DNA of 64,000 nucleotides from JAGOBP01 sp046328575 (GCA_046328575.1 JAXLWI010000004.1:60486-124485), one strand, 5' to 3'. Counted from the first letter of the stretch, positions 1-9,721 are shown. Notes: generated from the letters alone by a model not told the origin. Numbers and translations: made by a program.

Positions 1-165
1 AGTTGCATCGATGCGAGTGCTTAACATTGCGATCCATCCTTTGACGATTGAGATTTAATCGGGAACGGGGTTGATTCCACGCCCGATTACTTTGCGGTAA
101 TTATTGAGATTTATCTCCATTGATTTGCCAGGCTGCTCACAGCCGATTGCAAAATCCACCAAGCG

Positions 166-200
166 CCCGCTGGATATGCCAATCCAGCGGGAGAGTTTTT
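166..200 (+). terminator. Rho-independent terminator of a gene left of the window
   Basis: A perfect 10-bp stem (CCCGCTGGAT at 166-175, ATCCAGCGGG at 182-191) closes a 6-nt loop and is followed by AGAGTTTTT, so it fits rightward transcription. No convincing reading frame lies in 1-165. The gene it serves therefore ends at or before the window start. The stretch 1-252 is AT-richer than the rest of the window and shows nothing else. Confidence 0.7.
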
Positions 201-252
201 GATAAAGCAATTTCAGTTAATTTGAACAGGGAGGATATTTAATTCTTGGATT

Positions 253-588
253 TTTTAGTCAGGACGATACTGTTGAATGTTTAACCAACTGCTCTTTTAG
301 TCAGGGCGACTCTGTTGAATGTTTAACACACTGCTCTTTTAGTCAGGAGGACACTGTTGAATATTTAACACACTCCTCTTTTAGTCCGGAGGACACTGTT
401 GAATATTCAACACACTGCTCTTTTAGTCCGGAGGACACTGTTGGATATTTAACACACTGCTCTTTTAGTCCGGAGGACACTGTTGAATATTCAACACACT
501 GCTCTTTTAGTCCGGAGGACACTGTTGGATATTTAACACACTGCTCTTTTAGTCAGGACGATACTGTTGAATGTTTAACATACTCCTC
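253..588. repeat. Tandem array, eight 42-bp units each with a 16-bp dyad
   Basis: TTTTAGTC recurs at 253, 295, 337, 379, 421, 463, 505 and 547, exactly 42 bp apart. Each unit carries a dyad starting at 271, 313, 355, 397, 439, 481, 523 and 565. In copies 4 and 6 it is the perfect palindrome TGTTGAATATTCAACA; the other copies differ by one to three bases. Copies 4/6 and 5/7 match pairwise, giving an 84-bp higher-order alternation. A second, shorter dyad (GTCCGGAGGAC) is present in the central units. There is no ORF. The structure resembles an array of protein-binding sites on one helix face (42 bp is about four turns). Function is unknown. Confidence 0.9.
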
Positions 589-594
589 GCCCAT

Positions 595-905
595 GCGCCT
601 CGACCGCGTCCTTGCGAAGCACCCTTTAGAGGCACGGTCGAGCCACCCCGCGGGGACGCGGTGTGGGAGCAGCGGCGGCGGGGGTGAGGCTTAGCCAGGC
701 CCCACACTCCTCGACCGCGTCCTTGCGAAGCACCCTTTAGGGGCGCGGTCGAGCCACACCGCGGGGACGCGGTGTGGGAGCACCGGCGGCGGGGTGAGGC
801 TTAGCCAGGACCCACACTCACCGCGTCCTTGCGAAGCACCCTTTAGGGACGCGGTCGAGCCACCCCGCGAGGACGCGGTGTGGGAGCAGCGGTCAGGAAA
901 CGGTG
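595..905. repeat. Three tandem copies of a GC-rich double-hairpin element
   Basis: The core CCGCGTCCTTGCGAAGCACC starts at 604, 715 and 821. Each copy holds two stem-loops: CGACCGCG...CGCGGTCG around a GCGAAGCACCCTTTAG loop, and CCACACCGCG-GGGA-CGCGGTGTGG (copy 2; variants in the others). Between copies lies a GGCGGCGGGGGTGAGGC spacer. Related single copies lie at 20495-20690, 21616-21680 and 40704-40770, so this is a dispersed family (REP/BIME- or MITE-like). The small ORF at 691-921 runs through the repeats and is not a gene. 906-943 is the 3' flank of the broken kinase gene. Confidence 0.85.
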
Positions 906-943
906 AGGCGAATAATGGCACGGTGAAACGCGGCGATTAGGCT

Positions 944-1881
944 TCAGGCCGTCATCGGCAGCCAGATGCGGAAGGTGCTGCCCACCCCGACCGTGCTTTC
1001 CACCTCCACCGTGCCGCCGTGCGACTCGACGATCTCTTTCACAATGGACAGGCCCAAGCCTGTACCCGGAATGGTAGACTGCGCTACCGCCCGCCCGCGA
1101 TAGAAGCGCCCAAACAAGTGCGGCAGTTCGTCGGCGGGAATGCCCTGGCCGGTGTCGCGCACTTCGACGCCGACGTAGCCCTCGACGACCAGAGTCGTCA
1201 CGCGGACCGTGCCTTGCCGGGTGTATTTGATCGCATTCGAGACGAGGTTCGTCATTGCCCGCGTCAGCTGATCGGGCCGCACGATGACCAGCGGCAGTTT
1301 CTCGGCGGCGTCACAGATCAACGTCAGTCCGGCCGCCTCGGCCGACCCGCGCTCCATCGCCGTGACGTGTTCGACGATCGAGTTGAGATCTATCGGCAGG
1401 CGGCTGCCCTCATCCTGATCGCGCTCCAACCGCGACAGATCCAGAATGTCGTTGATTAATTTATGCAGCCGCTGATCTGATCTTTCAACTGCTTAATAGT
1501 ACGCGCCCGGCTTGCCGTGATCCAGCAGATCGATGTTGCGACAGGCTGGTCACGGTGGCGCAGTTCGTGCGGACATCCGACACGAATTTGCTCTTCAACC
1601 CGACCCGGTCAACTTATCGTTCGCGGTCGCCAGCGAGGCGGAGGTAACCAGTTTTTGCGCGCTCAATAAAGTGCCCAGGTTTTCAACGATCGCCGCGCGG
1701 TGTAAAACGGCGGCAATGTCGGCAATGGCCTGCAAGATGCGCAGTTCACCCGGCCCGATCGGATTCGTGCGCCGACGCTCAGCGTACCGATCGTGCCGAC
1801 CTGCTCGATCAAGGGTACACAGGCCACCGCATGGTACCCAACAAGGGATGAACGGCATACGTTGATCGGCGACATCATGGC
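944..1881 (-). pseudogene. Frameshifted GAF-HisKA-HATPase half of a sensor kinase
   Basis: This is the 3' continuation of the REC-PAS gene at 1882-4389. On the minus strand the GAF, HisKA and HATPase segments can all be followed, but in different frames. GAF text continues past the stop at 1882 in the frame covering 1663-1878, moves to the frame covering 1595-1780, and the histidine region around 1480-1600 is shortened and garbled compared with the intact paralogue at 10230-10400. From about 1475 down to 944 one frame encodes an intact ATPase: LSRLERD, the N box (NLVSNAIKYT), DTGQGIP, and PGTGLGLSIVKEIVE. At least three indels are needed. It is either a decaying gene or a cluster of assembly errors; the dispersed damage favours decay. 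Without the phospho-acceptor histidine it cannot work as a kinase. Confidence 0.75.
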
Positions 1882-4389
1882 TCACATGGTGGCCGTCAGC
1901 GCCACTTGCCCGGTCACGCTGTGGGTACGCGGCACGCGCAGGCCTGTCAAGCTCGCCCACTCGCCGCGCGCCACGACCACTTCCTCGACATCTTCGGCCG
2001 GTCGATCGAACGTGATCGAAGCGGCTGAACCCGTCAGCAGCGCCATAACCCGATCGACTACGGCGGCCAGCATGTTGGCGCTGGTGGGGGCAGATCGCAG
2101 GGCCGCGCTGACTTCGGCCACTGCCGTCAATTCGCGCTCGCGCTGTTTGCGCTCGGTGATGTCATGCACCACCGCCAGGAACATTTTTTGATCGCCAAAC
2201 TCAAATGGTCCGCCGCGCAGTTCCACCGGAAAGTGTTCACCGTTTGCCCGCACGTTGACGGTTTCTACAATCTGGCCAGCGCTTTCATCTTCAATCTGAG
2301 GCAGCGTAACCAAGTTCTCGGGCGCAGGAATGATGTCATGGACGTGCTTGCCAATGAACTCGTCTCGGCTGTAACCATACATGGCGCAGGCGGGTTGATT
2401 GACATCCAGAATGGAGCCGTCCAGCGCCTCTACAAAAATCGCGTCGTGCACCCCGTTAAAAATGCCCCGATAGCGTTCCTCGCTTGCCAGCAAAGCCGCT
2501 TCTGTTTGCTTACGATCGGTAATATCCGTCGTGATGACCAGCGTCATCGGTTCGCCGTTCAAGTCGATCACATCGAGCGAGGCGAGGGCATCGCGAATTT
2601 CGCCGGACTTGCGCCGAAGCTTGGCGTCTAGGTTGCGCAGCGGCTGGCCGTTACGCAGCGCCTGCAGCCAACTCGCGCGCGCCGCCGTATCGACGAACAA
2701 GTTAAGGTCGGCGGCCGTGTGATTCAGCACCTCGGCGCGCGTATAGCCCACGATGTCCAGAAACGCATCGTTGACCTGCACCGAGCGGCCATCGGCCAGC
2801 CGGAAGATGTTGATGCCCACCGGACTGGCCTGGAAGACCTTGGCGAACAACGCCTCGGACTCACGCCGCGCCGCTTCGGCTTGTTGGCGCTCGGTAACAT
2901 CCTGCATCGTCGCCACGCGATACAGAATGTTCCCTGCCGTATCGCGCACGCTGACCACATCCATCTGCACCGGGAAGGTGGACCCATCGCGGCGGATCAT
3001 GCGGGCCTCATACTGAACCTGCCCCACCCGATCGGCTTCAGCGATGCTGGCCTGCACGCGCGCGTGATCGTCCGGTGCATAGACGCTGAGAATCAAAGTG
3101 CCGACGATGTCTTCAACTGCGCAATGATGTAAACGGGCAAAGGCGGAGTTGCAGGCCAGAATCCGATTGGTGTGCGGGTCCCCCAGCGCAATGCCGTGCG
3201 CGCAATTCTCAAACGCGTCGGCCCATTGGCGAATAGCCAGTTCGGCCTGTTTGCGCTCGGTGATGTCCTGCGTCGTGCCGTGCATCCAGATGGCTTGGCC
3301 CTGTGCGTCGCGGACCACCTCGCCTTCGTCATGAATGTACCGCACTTCACCGTCTGACCGAATGATGCGATAGTCCATGTTATAAGGCGCAGTCCCATTG
3401 ATCGCCGCATCCATGGCCTGGTGGAAACGCGCTTTTTCGTCGGGCGGAAAGACACAGGTCGCTTCAGTCAGGTTCAGCGGCTGGTTCAGCGGAAAGCCCA
3501 GAATGCGATACATCTCTTCCGACCACTCTAACTGCAGGGTGGGTAGATAGTCCGTCCAACTGCCAATGTGCGCCAGGTGCTGCGCGCGGGTCAGTTTGGC
3601 GTTAGCGTCCTGCAGCGCCTCTTCCATCCGTTTCCGCTCGGTGATGTCCTGACCAACGGTCAACACCTGCGGCTCGCCATCCAAGTCAATTAACTCAGCC
3701 GACATGAGCAAGTCACGGTGTTCACCCGAGCGATGCCGCAGTTGAAATTCAAAATTGTGGGCGAAGCCGTTGGCGCGTACGGCCTCGATCATCTTGCGGC
3801 GGCGTTCAGGCACTTCCCAGATATTCAGTTCCGCGGCGGTATGTCCGATGATATCAGCCGCAGTATAGCCAGTCAGTTTTTCGAAGGCGGCATTGGCCTC
3901 AGTGTAACGGCCATCGTCCAACCGGCTGATGACGATGGGCAGCGGGCTGGTGCGAAAGATGGTGCTCAGGCGCAGCTCACTCGCCTGCAGCGACTTCACC
4001 AGATTGTGCCGCTCAATGGCGTGGCGAATGGCGCGTCCGGCCATGTCAAAACCGCTCTGGCTTTTCACCAGATAATCTTGCGCGCCGGCGCGCACCGCCG
4101 CAATGGCGTCCTGCTCATCGCTGTTGCCCGAGAACACCACAATGGGTCGATCGGGCGCGGCCTGATGCACGCGTTCAAAGGTCGCCAGACCTTGACTATC
4201 GGGCAGGCCAAGATCGAGCAGGACGACATCGCTGCCCGCGGCTTCAAGCAGCGGCAAGCCGTCACTCAACCGTTCAACCACGCGCAACGTGAAGGTGTTC
4301 AGCGGATCGCGCGCTAACGCTTCGCGCAAGAACACCACATCGGTTGGGCTGTCTTCAAAGACCAACACGTGTATTTCGACTGGGGCCAT
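1882..4389 (-). CDS. REC-PAS5-GAF(N) hybrid sensor protein, truncated by frameshift
   Basis: The 835-residue product starts with a receiver domain (acid pair E12/D13, phospho-Asp D59 in VVLLDLGLPD, K109). Five PAS-PAC modules follow at about 130-760, each ending in an I/VTERK- or ITDRK-type linker, and then the first part of a GAF domain before a stop at 1882. The rest of the GAF and the kinase core lie downstream in other frames. The ancestral gene was therefore a REC-PAS-GAF-histidine kinase of about 1150 residues. The ATG at 4389 is one base from the stop of the upstream Rcp1-like regulator, so the two are co-transcribed and probably translationally coupled. The remaining product could still accept phosphate and bind ligands but cannot autophosphorylate. 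Cytoplasmic: no membrane segment is seen. Confidence 0.8.
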   Translation of the reverse strand: MAPVEIHVLVFEDSPTDVVFLREALARDPLNTFTLRVVERLSDGLPLLEAAGSDVVLLDLGLPDSQGLATFERVHQAAPDRPIVVFSGNSDEQDAIAAVRAGAQDYLVKSQSGFDMAGRAIRHAIERHNLVKSLQASELRLSTIFRTSPLPIVISRLDDGRYTEANAAFEKLTGYTAADIIGHTAAELNIWEVPERRRKMIEAVRANGFAHNFEFQLRHRSGEHRDLLMSAELIDLDGEPQVLTVGQDITERKRMEEALQDANAKLTRAQHLAHIGSWTDYLPTLQLEWSEEMYRILGFPLNQPLNLTEATCVFPPDEKARFHQAMDAAINGTAPYNMDYRIIRSDGEVRYIHDEGEVVRDAQGQAIWMHGTTQDITERKQAELAIRQWADAFENCAHGIALGDPHTNRILACNSAFARLHHCAVEDIVGTLILSVYAPDDHARVQASIAEADRVGQVQYEARMIRRDGSTFPVQMDVVSVRDTAGNILYRVATMQDVTERQQAEAARRESEALFAKVFQASPVGINIFRLADGRSVQVNDAFLDIVGYTRAEVLNHTAADLNLFVDTAARASWLQALRNGQPLRNLDAKLRRKSGEIRDALASLDVIDLNGEPMTLVITTDITDRKQTEAALLASEERYRGIFNGVHDAIFVEALDGSILDVNQPACAMYGYSRDEFIGKHVHDIIPAPENLVTLPQIEDESAGQIVETVNVRANGEHFPVELRGGPFEFGDQKMFLAVVHDITERKQRERELTAVAEVSAALRSAPTSANMLAAVVDRVMALLTGSAASITFDRPAEDVEEVVVARGEWASLTGLRVPRTHSVTGQVALTATM

Positions 4390-4390
4390 A

Positions 4391-4840
4391 TCACGTCTCC
4401 GACGGCAGGGTGACGACGGTGAACCAAAATTGACGGATGGACTGCACGGCCTTCACGAAGTTATCAAACTCAACCGGTTTGACCACATAGCAGTTGGCGT
4501 GCAGGTTATAGGATTTTAGTACATCTTCTTCCGCGCGGGAAGTGGTAAGCACGACGACCGGAATGGACTTCAAGCGCTCGTCGGCTTTTATTTCAGCCAG
4601 CACTTCGCGGCCGTTTTTGCGCGGCAGATTCAGATCGAGCAGGATCAGATCGGGCCGGGGCACCGTCGCATATTGGCCTTGCTGGTGCAAAAACTCCAGC
4701 GCTTCTACGCCATTCTCGACCACGTGAATGGTGTTGAGCAGCTTGGCTTCGGCCAACGCTTCGCGTGTGATCAACACGTCGGCCGGGCTGTCTTCAACGA
4801 GCAAGATATCAATGATTCTAGGATTGAGGTCGGTGGTCAT
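4391..4840 (-). CDS. Rcp1-like single-domain response regulator
   Basis: A 149-residue stand-alone receiver. The phospho-acceptor is D69 (LILLDLNLPRKNG), the acidic pair is E16/D17, the switch Thr is in VVLTTS (99-100), and K121 sits in VVKPVEF. The long beta3-alpha3 stretch and the LPRKNGREVLAEIK sequence are typical of the Rcp1 group, which accepts phosphate from phytochrome-type kinases whose H box reads SHDLQEPLR. The kinase immediately upstream (4843-9090) has exactly that H box and ends two bases before this gene starts, so the two are a natural pair. No output domain is present; signalling would go through protein contact or onward phosphotransfer. Confidence 0.9.
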   Translation of the reverse strand: MTTDLNPRIIDILLVEDSPADVLITREALAEAKLLNTIHVVENGVEALEFLHQQGQYATVPRPDLILLDLNLPRKNGREVLAEIKADERLKSIPVVVLTTSRAEEDVLKSYNLHANCYVVKPVEFDNFVKAVQSIRQFWFTVVTLPSET

Positions 4841-4842
4841 CG

Positions 4843-7800
4843 TTAACTCCTATTTGGGATGGTGAAATAAAAGGTGGAGCCTTCGCCCAAAGCTGACTCT
4901 ACCCAAATTCTGCCGCCGTGGCGCTCCACGATCTTCTTGCACAGCGCCAAACCGATGCCGGTGCCGGGATATTCGCGGCGGGTGTGCAGACGTTGAAAGA
5001 CCTGGAAGATGCGCTCGAAGTACTGCGGTTCAATGCCCAAGCCGTTGTCGCGCACGGCGAACTGCCAGGCCTCGGCCACCCGCTGCGCGCTGATGTGAAT
5101 GTGTGGCGGTTGCTCGCCGTGGAATTTCAGCGCGTTGCCGATGAGGTTCTGGAACAACTGCGTCATTTGGGTCGGATCGGCGGTGATGACGGGCAGGTCG
5201 CCCGATGTGACGGCGGCCCCGCTCTCATGGATCGCGACTTCCAGATTCTTGATCGCCGCGTTCACGTGATCGAGGGTATTGATCACTTCCAACGGCCGCC
5301 CGCGCCGCTCGACGCGTGAGAAAGCGAGGAGATCGTTGATGAGCGCCTGCATCCGATTGGCCGCGTCGACTGCGTGGTGAATGTATTCGTCTGCGCGCTC
5401 ATCCAACTGGCCTTTGTAGCGCTGCTGCAAGAGCTGCACCATACCCGCCACCGCGCGCAGCGGCTCTTGTAAGTCGTGCGAGGCCACATAGGCAAATTGC
5501 TCCAACTCGGCATTGGAGCGGCGCAACTCCTCCAAGGCGCGCTGCAATTCCGCCTCGGCCCGTTTGCGGTCGGTGATGTCCAGCATCGTCGTCAGGGCAT
5601 AACGTTGTCCGCCCCACTCCATTGGATTCGTATTCGCCACAACGACCCGCACTTCACCCGACTTGATCTGAATCTGCACTTCATTCTCAGACAACGCGCC
5701 CTGCTTCAGATACCGGTCGATCATCTGTGTCCGCTCTGCCGGGCGGTACAAGCCCAATTGGACACCGGTGTTACCGCGCATTTCTGCACGGCTGTAACCC
5801 AGTAGTCGTTCACACGCCGGGTTGGCATCGGTAATGACCACTTCAGGCAGCTTCAGCAGCACCGCCGGCACCGCCGATTTTTCGAACAGGGTGGAGTATT
5901 TTTGCTCGCTCTCACGCAGCGCCTGCTCGGTATGCTTGCGATCGGTGATGTCCTGCACCACCCCCAGCATCCGCGCGGGCTGACCGTCGGGGCCATAAGT
6001 GACTTTGACTTGTTGATGCACCCAGCATGAGCGGCCGCTCGCCAAGTTGAGGCGAAAGTCATACTCAAAGTCAGTCTGGTTGGCTAACGCTTGCCGATCG
6101 ATGGCACTCACGCGTTGCAGATCGTCCGGGTCCATCAGGCCGGCCACTAGCGATTGCGACACCGTACGCTGTTCTGGCGGCAAGTCGAAGATGCGCAGCA
6201 ACTCATTAGAACAGATCAGAATTCGATCGGGCGCAGTCCATTCCCAGTGGCCCACTCGTCCGACGCGCTGCGCTTCGGCCAGCAGGGTTTCGCTCTGACG
6301 CAGCGCTTCTTCCGCTTGTTTGCGCGCGGTAATATCGGTCGTGACGATGACGATACTCCAGTCTGGATAATTCACCGGGACAGCGCTAACGGTTGTCCAG
6401 ATGACATTGCCATCTTCTTTGACGACGCCGGTTTCAACATTGTAAACAGCGCGGCCTTCGGCCAGGACGCGGGCACTGGCGAGTTCGCTGGAGGGCAGCG
6501 GTGTCCGATCGGGCCGCAGATAGCGCCGCTGGCTGTAGCTACCGTCACGGAAACCGTCAACGGTGATGTCGAGCATTCGCTCCAAAGCGGAATTGGCATA
6601 CATCAGGTGGCGTTGGTTGTCCAAAATGGAGACGCCCACCGGCAGCAGTTCAAAGACCGTGCGGAGTTTAGCTTCGCTTTCGCGCAGCGCCTCTTCCATC
6701 TGCTTACGCGCGGTGATGTCGCGTGAGACGCCCACAATTTCCACTTCGCCGCGCTCGTTGAACAAATAGGTGGTGGTTACCTCGGTGTGAACGATGGCGC
6801 CGTCTTTGCACGGCTGATCGACCTCGTTGATGTATGAGGCGGTGCCGCGGCCCTGCGCCATAAACGCCGGGATATTCTTAGCCAGCGAGTCGCTTACCAG
6901 CTGGAGTGACTCTGGCGTTAGCGCCTCTGTCACTGACTGCGCCATGACTTCTTCGGGCGTATAGCCGCGCAATTTCCGCACGGACGGGCTGACGTACGTA
7001 AACTTACCGATGGCGGGATTCATCACCCAAATCACGTCGGCCGCGTTTTCCGAGATGAGGCGGTAACGGGCTTCGCTTTCTCGCACGGCTTGTTCCGCTT
7101 GCTTGCGGGCGGTGATGTCTTGCATGTTGGTCAGAATACAAGCTTCACCGTTAAAGGTGATCAATTCCTGCGCGGCCAGGACCTGGCGCAATTCGCCGGA
7201 GCGATGACGGATGCTCGATTCAAAGTCACGGATTGAGCCAGTGGCCAACAACTGTTGAACGATAGCCTGCCGATCGCCGTTCTGGATGTAGATATCGAAC
7301 TCAGTGGTCCGGTGCCCGATGAGTTCGGCCCGCTCCCAGCCGACCATTTCACAGTAAGCGTCATTCAACTCCAAGAACTGCCCGTCAGCCAGGCGTGTAA
7401 CGATCATAGCGGTGGGGCTGGAGCGGAACGCCTTGGAGAAATTCTCTTCGCTAAGCCGCAGGGCCGCTTCGACCTGTTTGCGCGCGGTAATGTCTTGCAC
7501 ACTTACAATCCGGTATAGGACTCGACCGTCAGCAGCCTTAACCGCTGCCGCATCCACCAGGGCGTGGAATATCGTCCCATCTTTACGGATGTGTTTGGCT
7601 TCCCAGGCGTGGTGACCGTGTTCATGCGCCAAGCGGATATGCTCTGGCAAGTCGGCGCGGCTCTCGGGCGCAAAGACGCTGGCAATCGGCGTGCCGCCTA
7701 ATTCCTCGACGGTGTAGCCATGCATGCGGGCAAAGGCCGGGTTCATCAGCCCCAGGTTCGGGCTGTCCGGGGAGCCAACCACAAACCCAAAAGTCACATT

Positions 7801-9090
7801 TTGGAACGTGTCAGCCCAACGTTTCAATTCCTGCTCAGCTTGTTTGCGGGCCGTAATGTCCACAAACACCGAAAGGAAATATTTATCCCCGCGCTGTTCA
7901 AAGACCTCGGTGTAATTGAGCGCTTGACCGATGACGCCGGACTTGGTTTTGAAGGCAAATTCAAAGTCACGGAGGGCGTGGCCGCTAAGCAGCGTTTCGA
8001 AGGCGTGCTGCCGCACTAGTGGATCTGCCCAATAGTCAAAGTTTACGGCCGGCTGGCCCACCAGTTCCGCCCGAGTGTAACCGAGCCAATTTTCCAGCGC
8101 GACGTTCACGTCCACAATCGTGCGATCCGAAATGCGGGACAAGGCAATGGGCACCGGGCTGGTGGTGAAGATTTTCTGAAAGATCTCACGCGCCGCGCGC
8201 GCCTCTTCTTCCGCTTGTTGGCGTTCGGTGATGTCGTTGAACGACACGATGATCAAGCCTTGGATGCCGCGCGCCGTAATTTCCACCACGCGCTGCCGAC
8301 CGTCTTTGCAGGTCACGTTGAACTCACGCGTAGGAGTCGGTCGATCGTGCTTCAGACTGTCCGCAATTCGCGTCGCCCAATTGGCGGCCACTTCTGCGCG
8401 ATAATCAGGCTCAGGATAGGCCCGCAGCATCCAGGCGTCGATGGTGGGCAGGTCTTGCATGGTGTAGCCGTAACGCTCTGTAAAGCGTTGATTCAGATGG
8501 TGAATGAGCCCGGCTGAATCGGCCACCGCAATGGGGATGGGCAGAAATTCAATGGCCGCTCGGAAGAGTTCCCCACTCTGGCGAAAGTCCTCTTCAGCCT
8601 GTTTGCGGGCCGTAATGTCATAGTTCACGCCTACCATGCGCAGCGGCGTGCCCTGCTCGTCACGGAAGACATGCCCGTTCGCTTTGAGCCAATGGATCGA
8701 GCCGTTGGGCCACACGACACGAAATTCGGTGTCGTATTCGCCTGCGCCGATCCGGGCTCGCAGCGATATTTCATCGCTGACGGCGCGGTCGTCGGGATGC
8801 ACGCCCCGCAGCCACGCCTCGTAGGCACCGCTGAACTCGCCCGGTCGCAGGCCGTACAGCGCGTACATCTGATCGTCCCAGACCAATTCATTCCGCTGGA
8901 TGTCCCAATCCCAGATGCCGATGCCAGCCGCGCGCGTCGCCAGATCTAACCGCTCAGCCAGTTCACCCGATTGGTCTCGCTCGGCCCGATCGGGTGTGGG
9001 CGCCGATCGGGCTTCCAGTTCCACGACCCGCTGCCGAAGGGCTGTCAATTCTTCCAGTAACTGGGCTTTAGTTTTGCGACGATCATCCAT
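4843..9090 (-). CDS. Giant soluble histidine kinase with nine PAS domains
   Basis: A 1415-residue protein. An N-terminal coiled coil (KTKAQLLEELTALRQRV) is followed by nine PAS-PAC modules, counted by their DITARKQ/DITERQQ/DITDRK linkers, then a long helix and a histidine kinase core. The H box is ASHDLQEPLR with His near residue 1205. The ATPase has NLIGNALKF (N), RDNGLGI (G1) and PGTGIGLALCKKIVERHGG (G2). No transmembrane segment is seen. The start MDDRRKTKAQ is preceded by AGGGAG and matches the N-terminus of the 13114 paralogue. The H-box type predicts phosphotransfer to Rcp1-like regulators, one of which is the next gene. The many PAS modules suggest integration of several ligands or redox/light cofactors, but no haem- or flavin-binding signature was identified by eye. 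Confidence 0.9.
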   Translation of the reverse strand: MDDRRKTKAQLLEELTALRQRVVELEARSAPTPDRAERDQSGELAERLDLATRAAGIGIWDWDIQRNELVWDDQMYALYGLRPGEFSGAYEAWLRGVHPDDRAVSDEISLRARIGAGEYDTEFRVVWPNGSIHWLKANGHVFRDEQGTPLRMVGVNYDITARKQAEEDFRQSGELFRAAIEFLPIPIAVADSAGLIHHLNQRFTERYGYTMQDLPTIDAWMLRAYPEPDYRAEVAANWATRIADSLKHDRPTPTREFNVTCKDGRQRVVEITARGIQGLIIVSFNDITERQQAEEEARAAREIFQKIFTTSPVPIALSRISDRTIVDVNVALENWLGYTRAELVGQPAVNFDYWADPLVRQHAFETLLSGHALRDFEFAFKTKSGVIGQALNYTEVFEQRGDKYFLSVFVDITARKQAEQELKRWADTFQNVTFGFVVGSPDSPNLGLMNPAFARMHGYTVEELGGTPIASVFAPESRADLPEHIRLAHEHGHHAWEAKHIRKDGTIFHALVDAAAVKAADGRVLYRIVSVQDITARKQVEAALRLSEENFSKAFRSSPTAMIVTRLADGQFLELNDAYCEMVGWERAELIGHRTTEFDIYIQNGDRQAIVQQLLATGSIRDFESSIRHRSGELRQVLAAQELITFNGEACILTNMQDITARKQAEQAVRESEARYRLISENAADVIWVMNPAIGKFTYVSPSVRKLRGYTPEEVMAQSVTEALTPESLQLVSDSLAKNIPAFMAQGRGTASYINEVDQPCKDGAIVHTEVTTTYLFNERGEVEIVGVSRDITARKQMEEALRESEAKLRTVFELLPVGVSILDNQRHLMYANSALERMLDITVDGFRDGSYSQRRYLRPDRTPLPSSELASARVLAEGRAVYNVETGVVKEDGNVIWTTVSAVPVNYPDWSIVIVTTDITARKQAEEALRQSETLLAEAQRVGRVGHWEWTAPDRILICSNELLRIFDLPPEQRTVSQSLVAGLMDPDDLQRVSAIDRQALANQTDFEYDFRLNLASGRSCWVHQQVKVTYGPDGQPARMLGVVQDITDRKHTEQALRESEQKYSTLFEKSAVPAVLLKLPEVVITDANPACERLLGYSRAEMRGNTGVQLGLYRPAERTQMIDRYLKQGALSENEVQIQIKSGEVRVVVANTNPMEWGGQRYALTTMLDITDRKRAEAELQRALEELRRSNAELEQFAYVASHDLQEPLRAVAGMVQLLQQRYKGQLDERADEYIHHAVDAANRMQALINDLLAFSRVERRGRPLEVINTLDHVNAAIKNLEVAIHESGAAVTSGDLPVITADPTQMTQLFQNLIGNALKFHGEQPPHIHISAQRVAEAWQFAVRDNGLGIEPQYFERIFQVFQRLHTRREYPGTGIGLALCKKIVERHGGRIWVESALGEGSTFYFTIPNRS

Positions 9091-9164
9091 GCTCGACTCC
9101 CTGTTAATTATCCGCGACCAGCCTTGTCTCTTACTCAGGTTCGGCAGCCAATGGCATTAAGTCA

Positions 9165-9193
9165 ACTATAACACTGCTTAGCGGTCGGGACAA
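9165..9193 (-). promoter_or_regulatory. Sigma70-type promoter for the nine-PAS kinase operon
   Basis: Reading leftward, TTGTCC (plus 9188-9193) and TATAGT (plus 9165-9170) are separated by 17 bp. They lie about 75 bp upstream of the ATG at 9090 and in the same orientation. This would drive the kinase, the Rcp1-like regulator and the REC-PAS gene as one transcript. Confidence 0.55.
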
Positions 9194-9721
9194 AATGGTT
9201 TGAACTCTGTCTGAATGACCACGATTGCGATAATAAGCGTAACAGCTTTGCAACAGACCGGTTGCTAGCCCCTACATGATAGGCTAAAAGCCCTCCACTC
9301 GTTAATGGCATAGATCATATTTCCGAGGGCAATCTGTCAGGCTGAATAAAATAGATCACCCAGGCTCACGGCGAACGAGGCAGGCCTCGGTGTAACCGAC
9401 TTTGGCCAGATCCGCCAAATATTGGGCTGCGCCCGTGCCCGCCGATAGAGCATCTTGTACCCATCCGTTGAGCGCCGCGTTGATGCGGTCTTGGTAAAGA
9501 GGGGGCTGGCCTAAGCCAATCAACGGCTTATCAGGGCGGACCAAGATTAGGGGCGGCCATTGAGCAACACGAGGACATGGTACTGCATGTGTTCTTCGCT
9601 GACTACGCTTGCTCACGGCGTGTCTGCGTAGAGGCGGCGCACAGGGTGGCTAGACATGACGACGCCCGCCGACGGAAGTTCAATCCGATGGCGGGCGCTG
9701 TTTCACTTAACGCATTGCCGC
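9194..9721. other. Intergenic region with a possible gene remnant
   Basis: About 530 bp lie between two kinase genes. A minus-strand frame at 9356-9616 (86 codons) contains a plausible protein-like stretch (PLYQDRINAALNGWVQDAL...YLADLAKVGYTEA), faintly reminiscent of the C-terminus of an ABC solute-binding protein. It lacks a good start and upstream homology, so it is at best a remnant. An imperfect inverted repeat of CGCCCGCC/GGCGGGCG at about 9664-9700 lies just past the stop of the next kinase and may help end its transcript; it lacks a T-run. Nothing else was seen. Confidence 0.3.

Noticed and set aside
253..588. CRISPR array
   Set aside because: The whole 42-bp unit is conserved; there are no variable spacers and no cas genes.
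595..905. Insertion sequence or transposon
   Set aside because: No transposase frame is present; the units are short hairpins without coding capacity.
9356..9616. 86-codon minus-strand ORF as a real gene
   Set aside because: No ribosome site, no clear family and surroundings without coding signal; kept only as a possible remnant.
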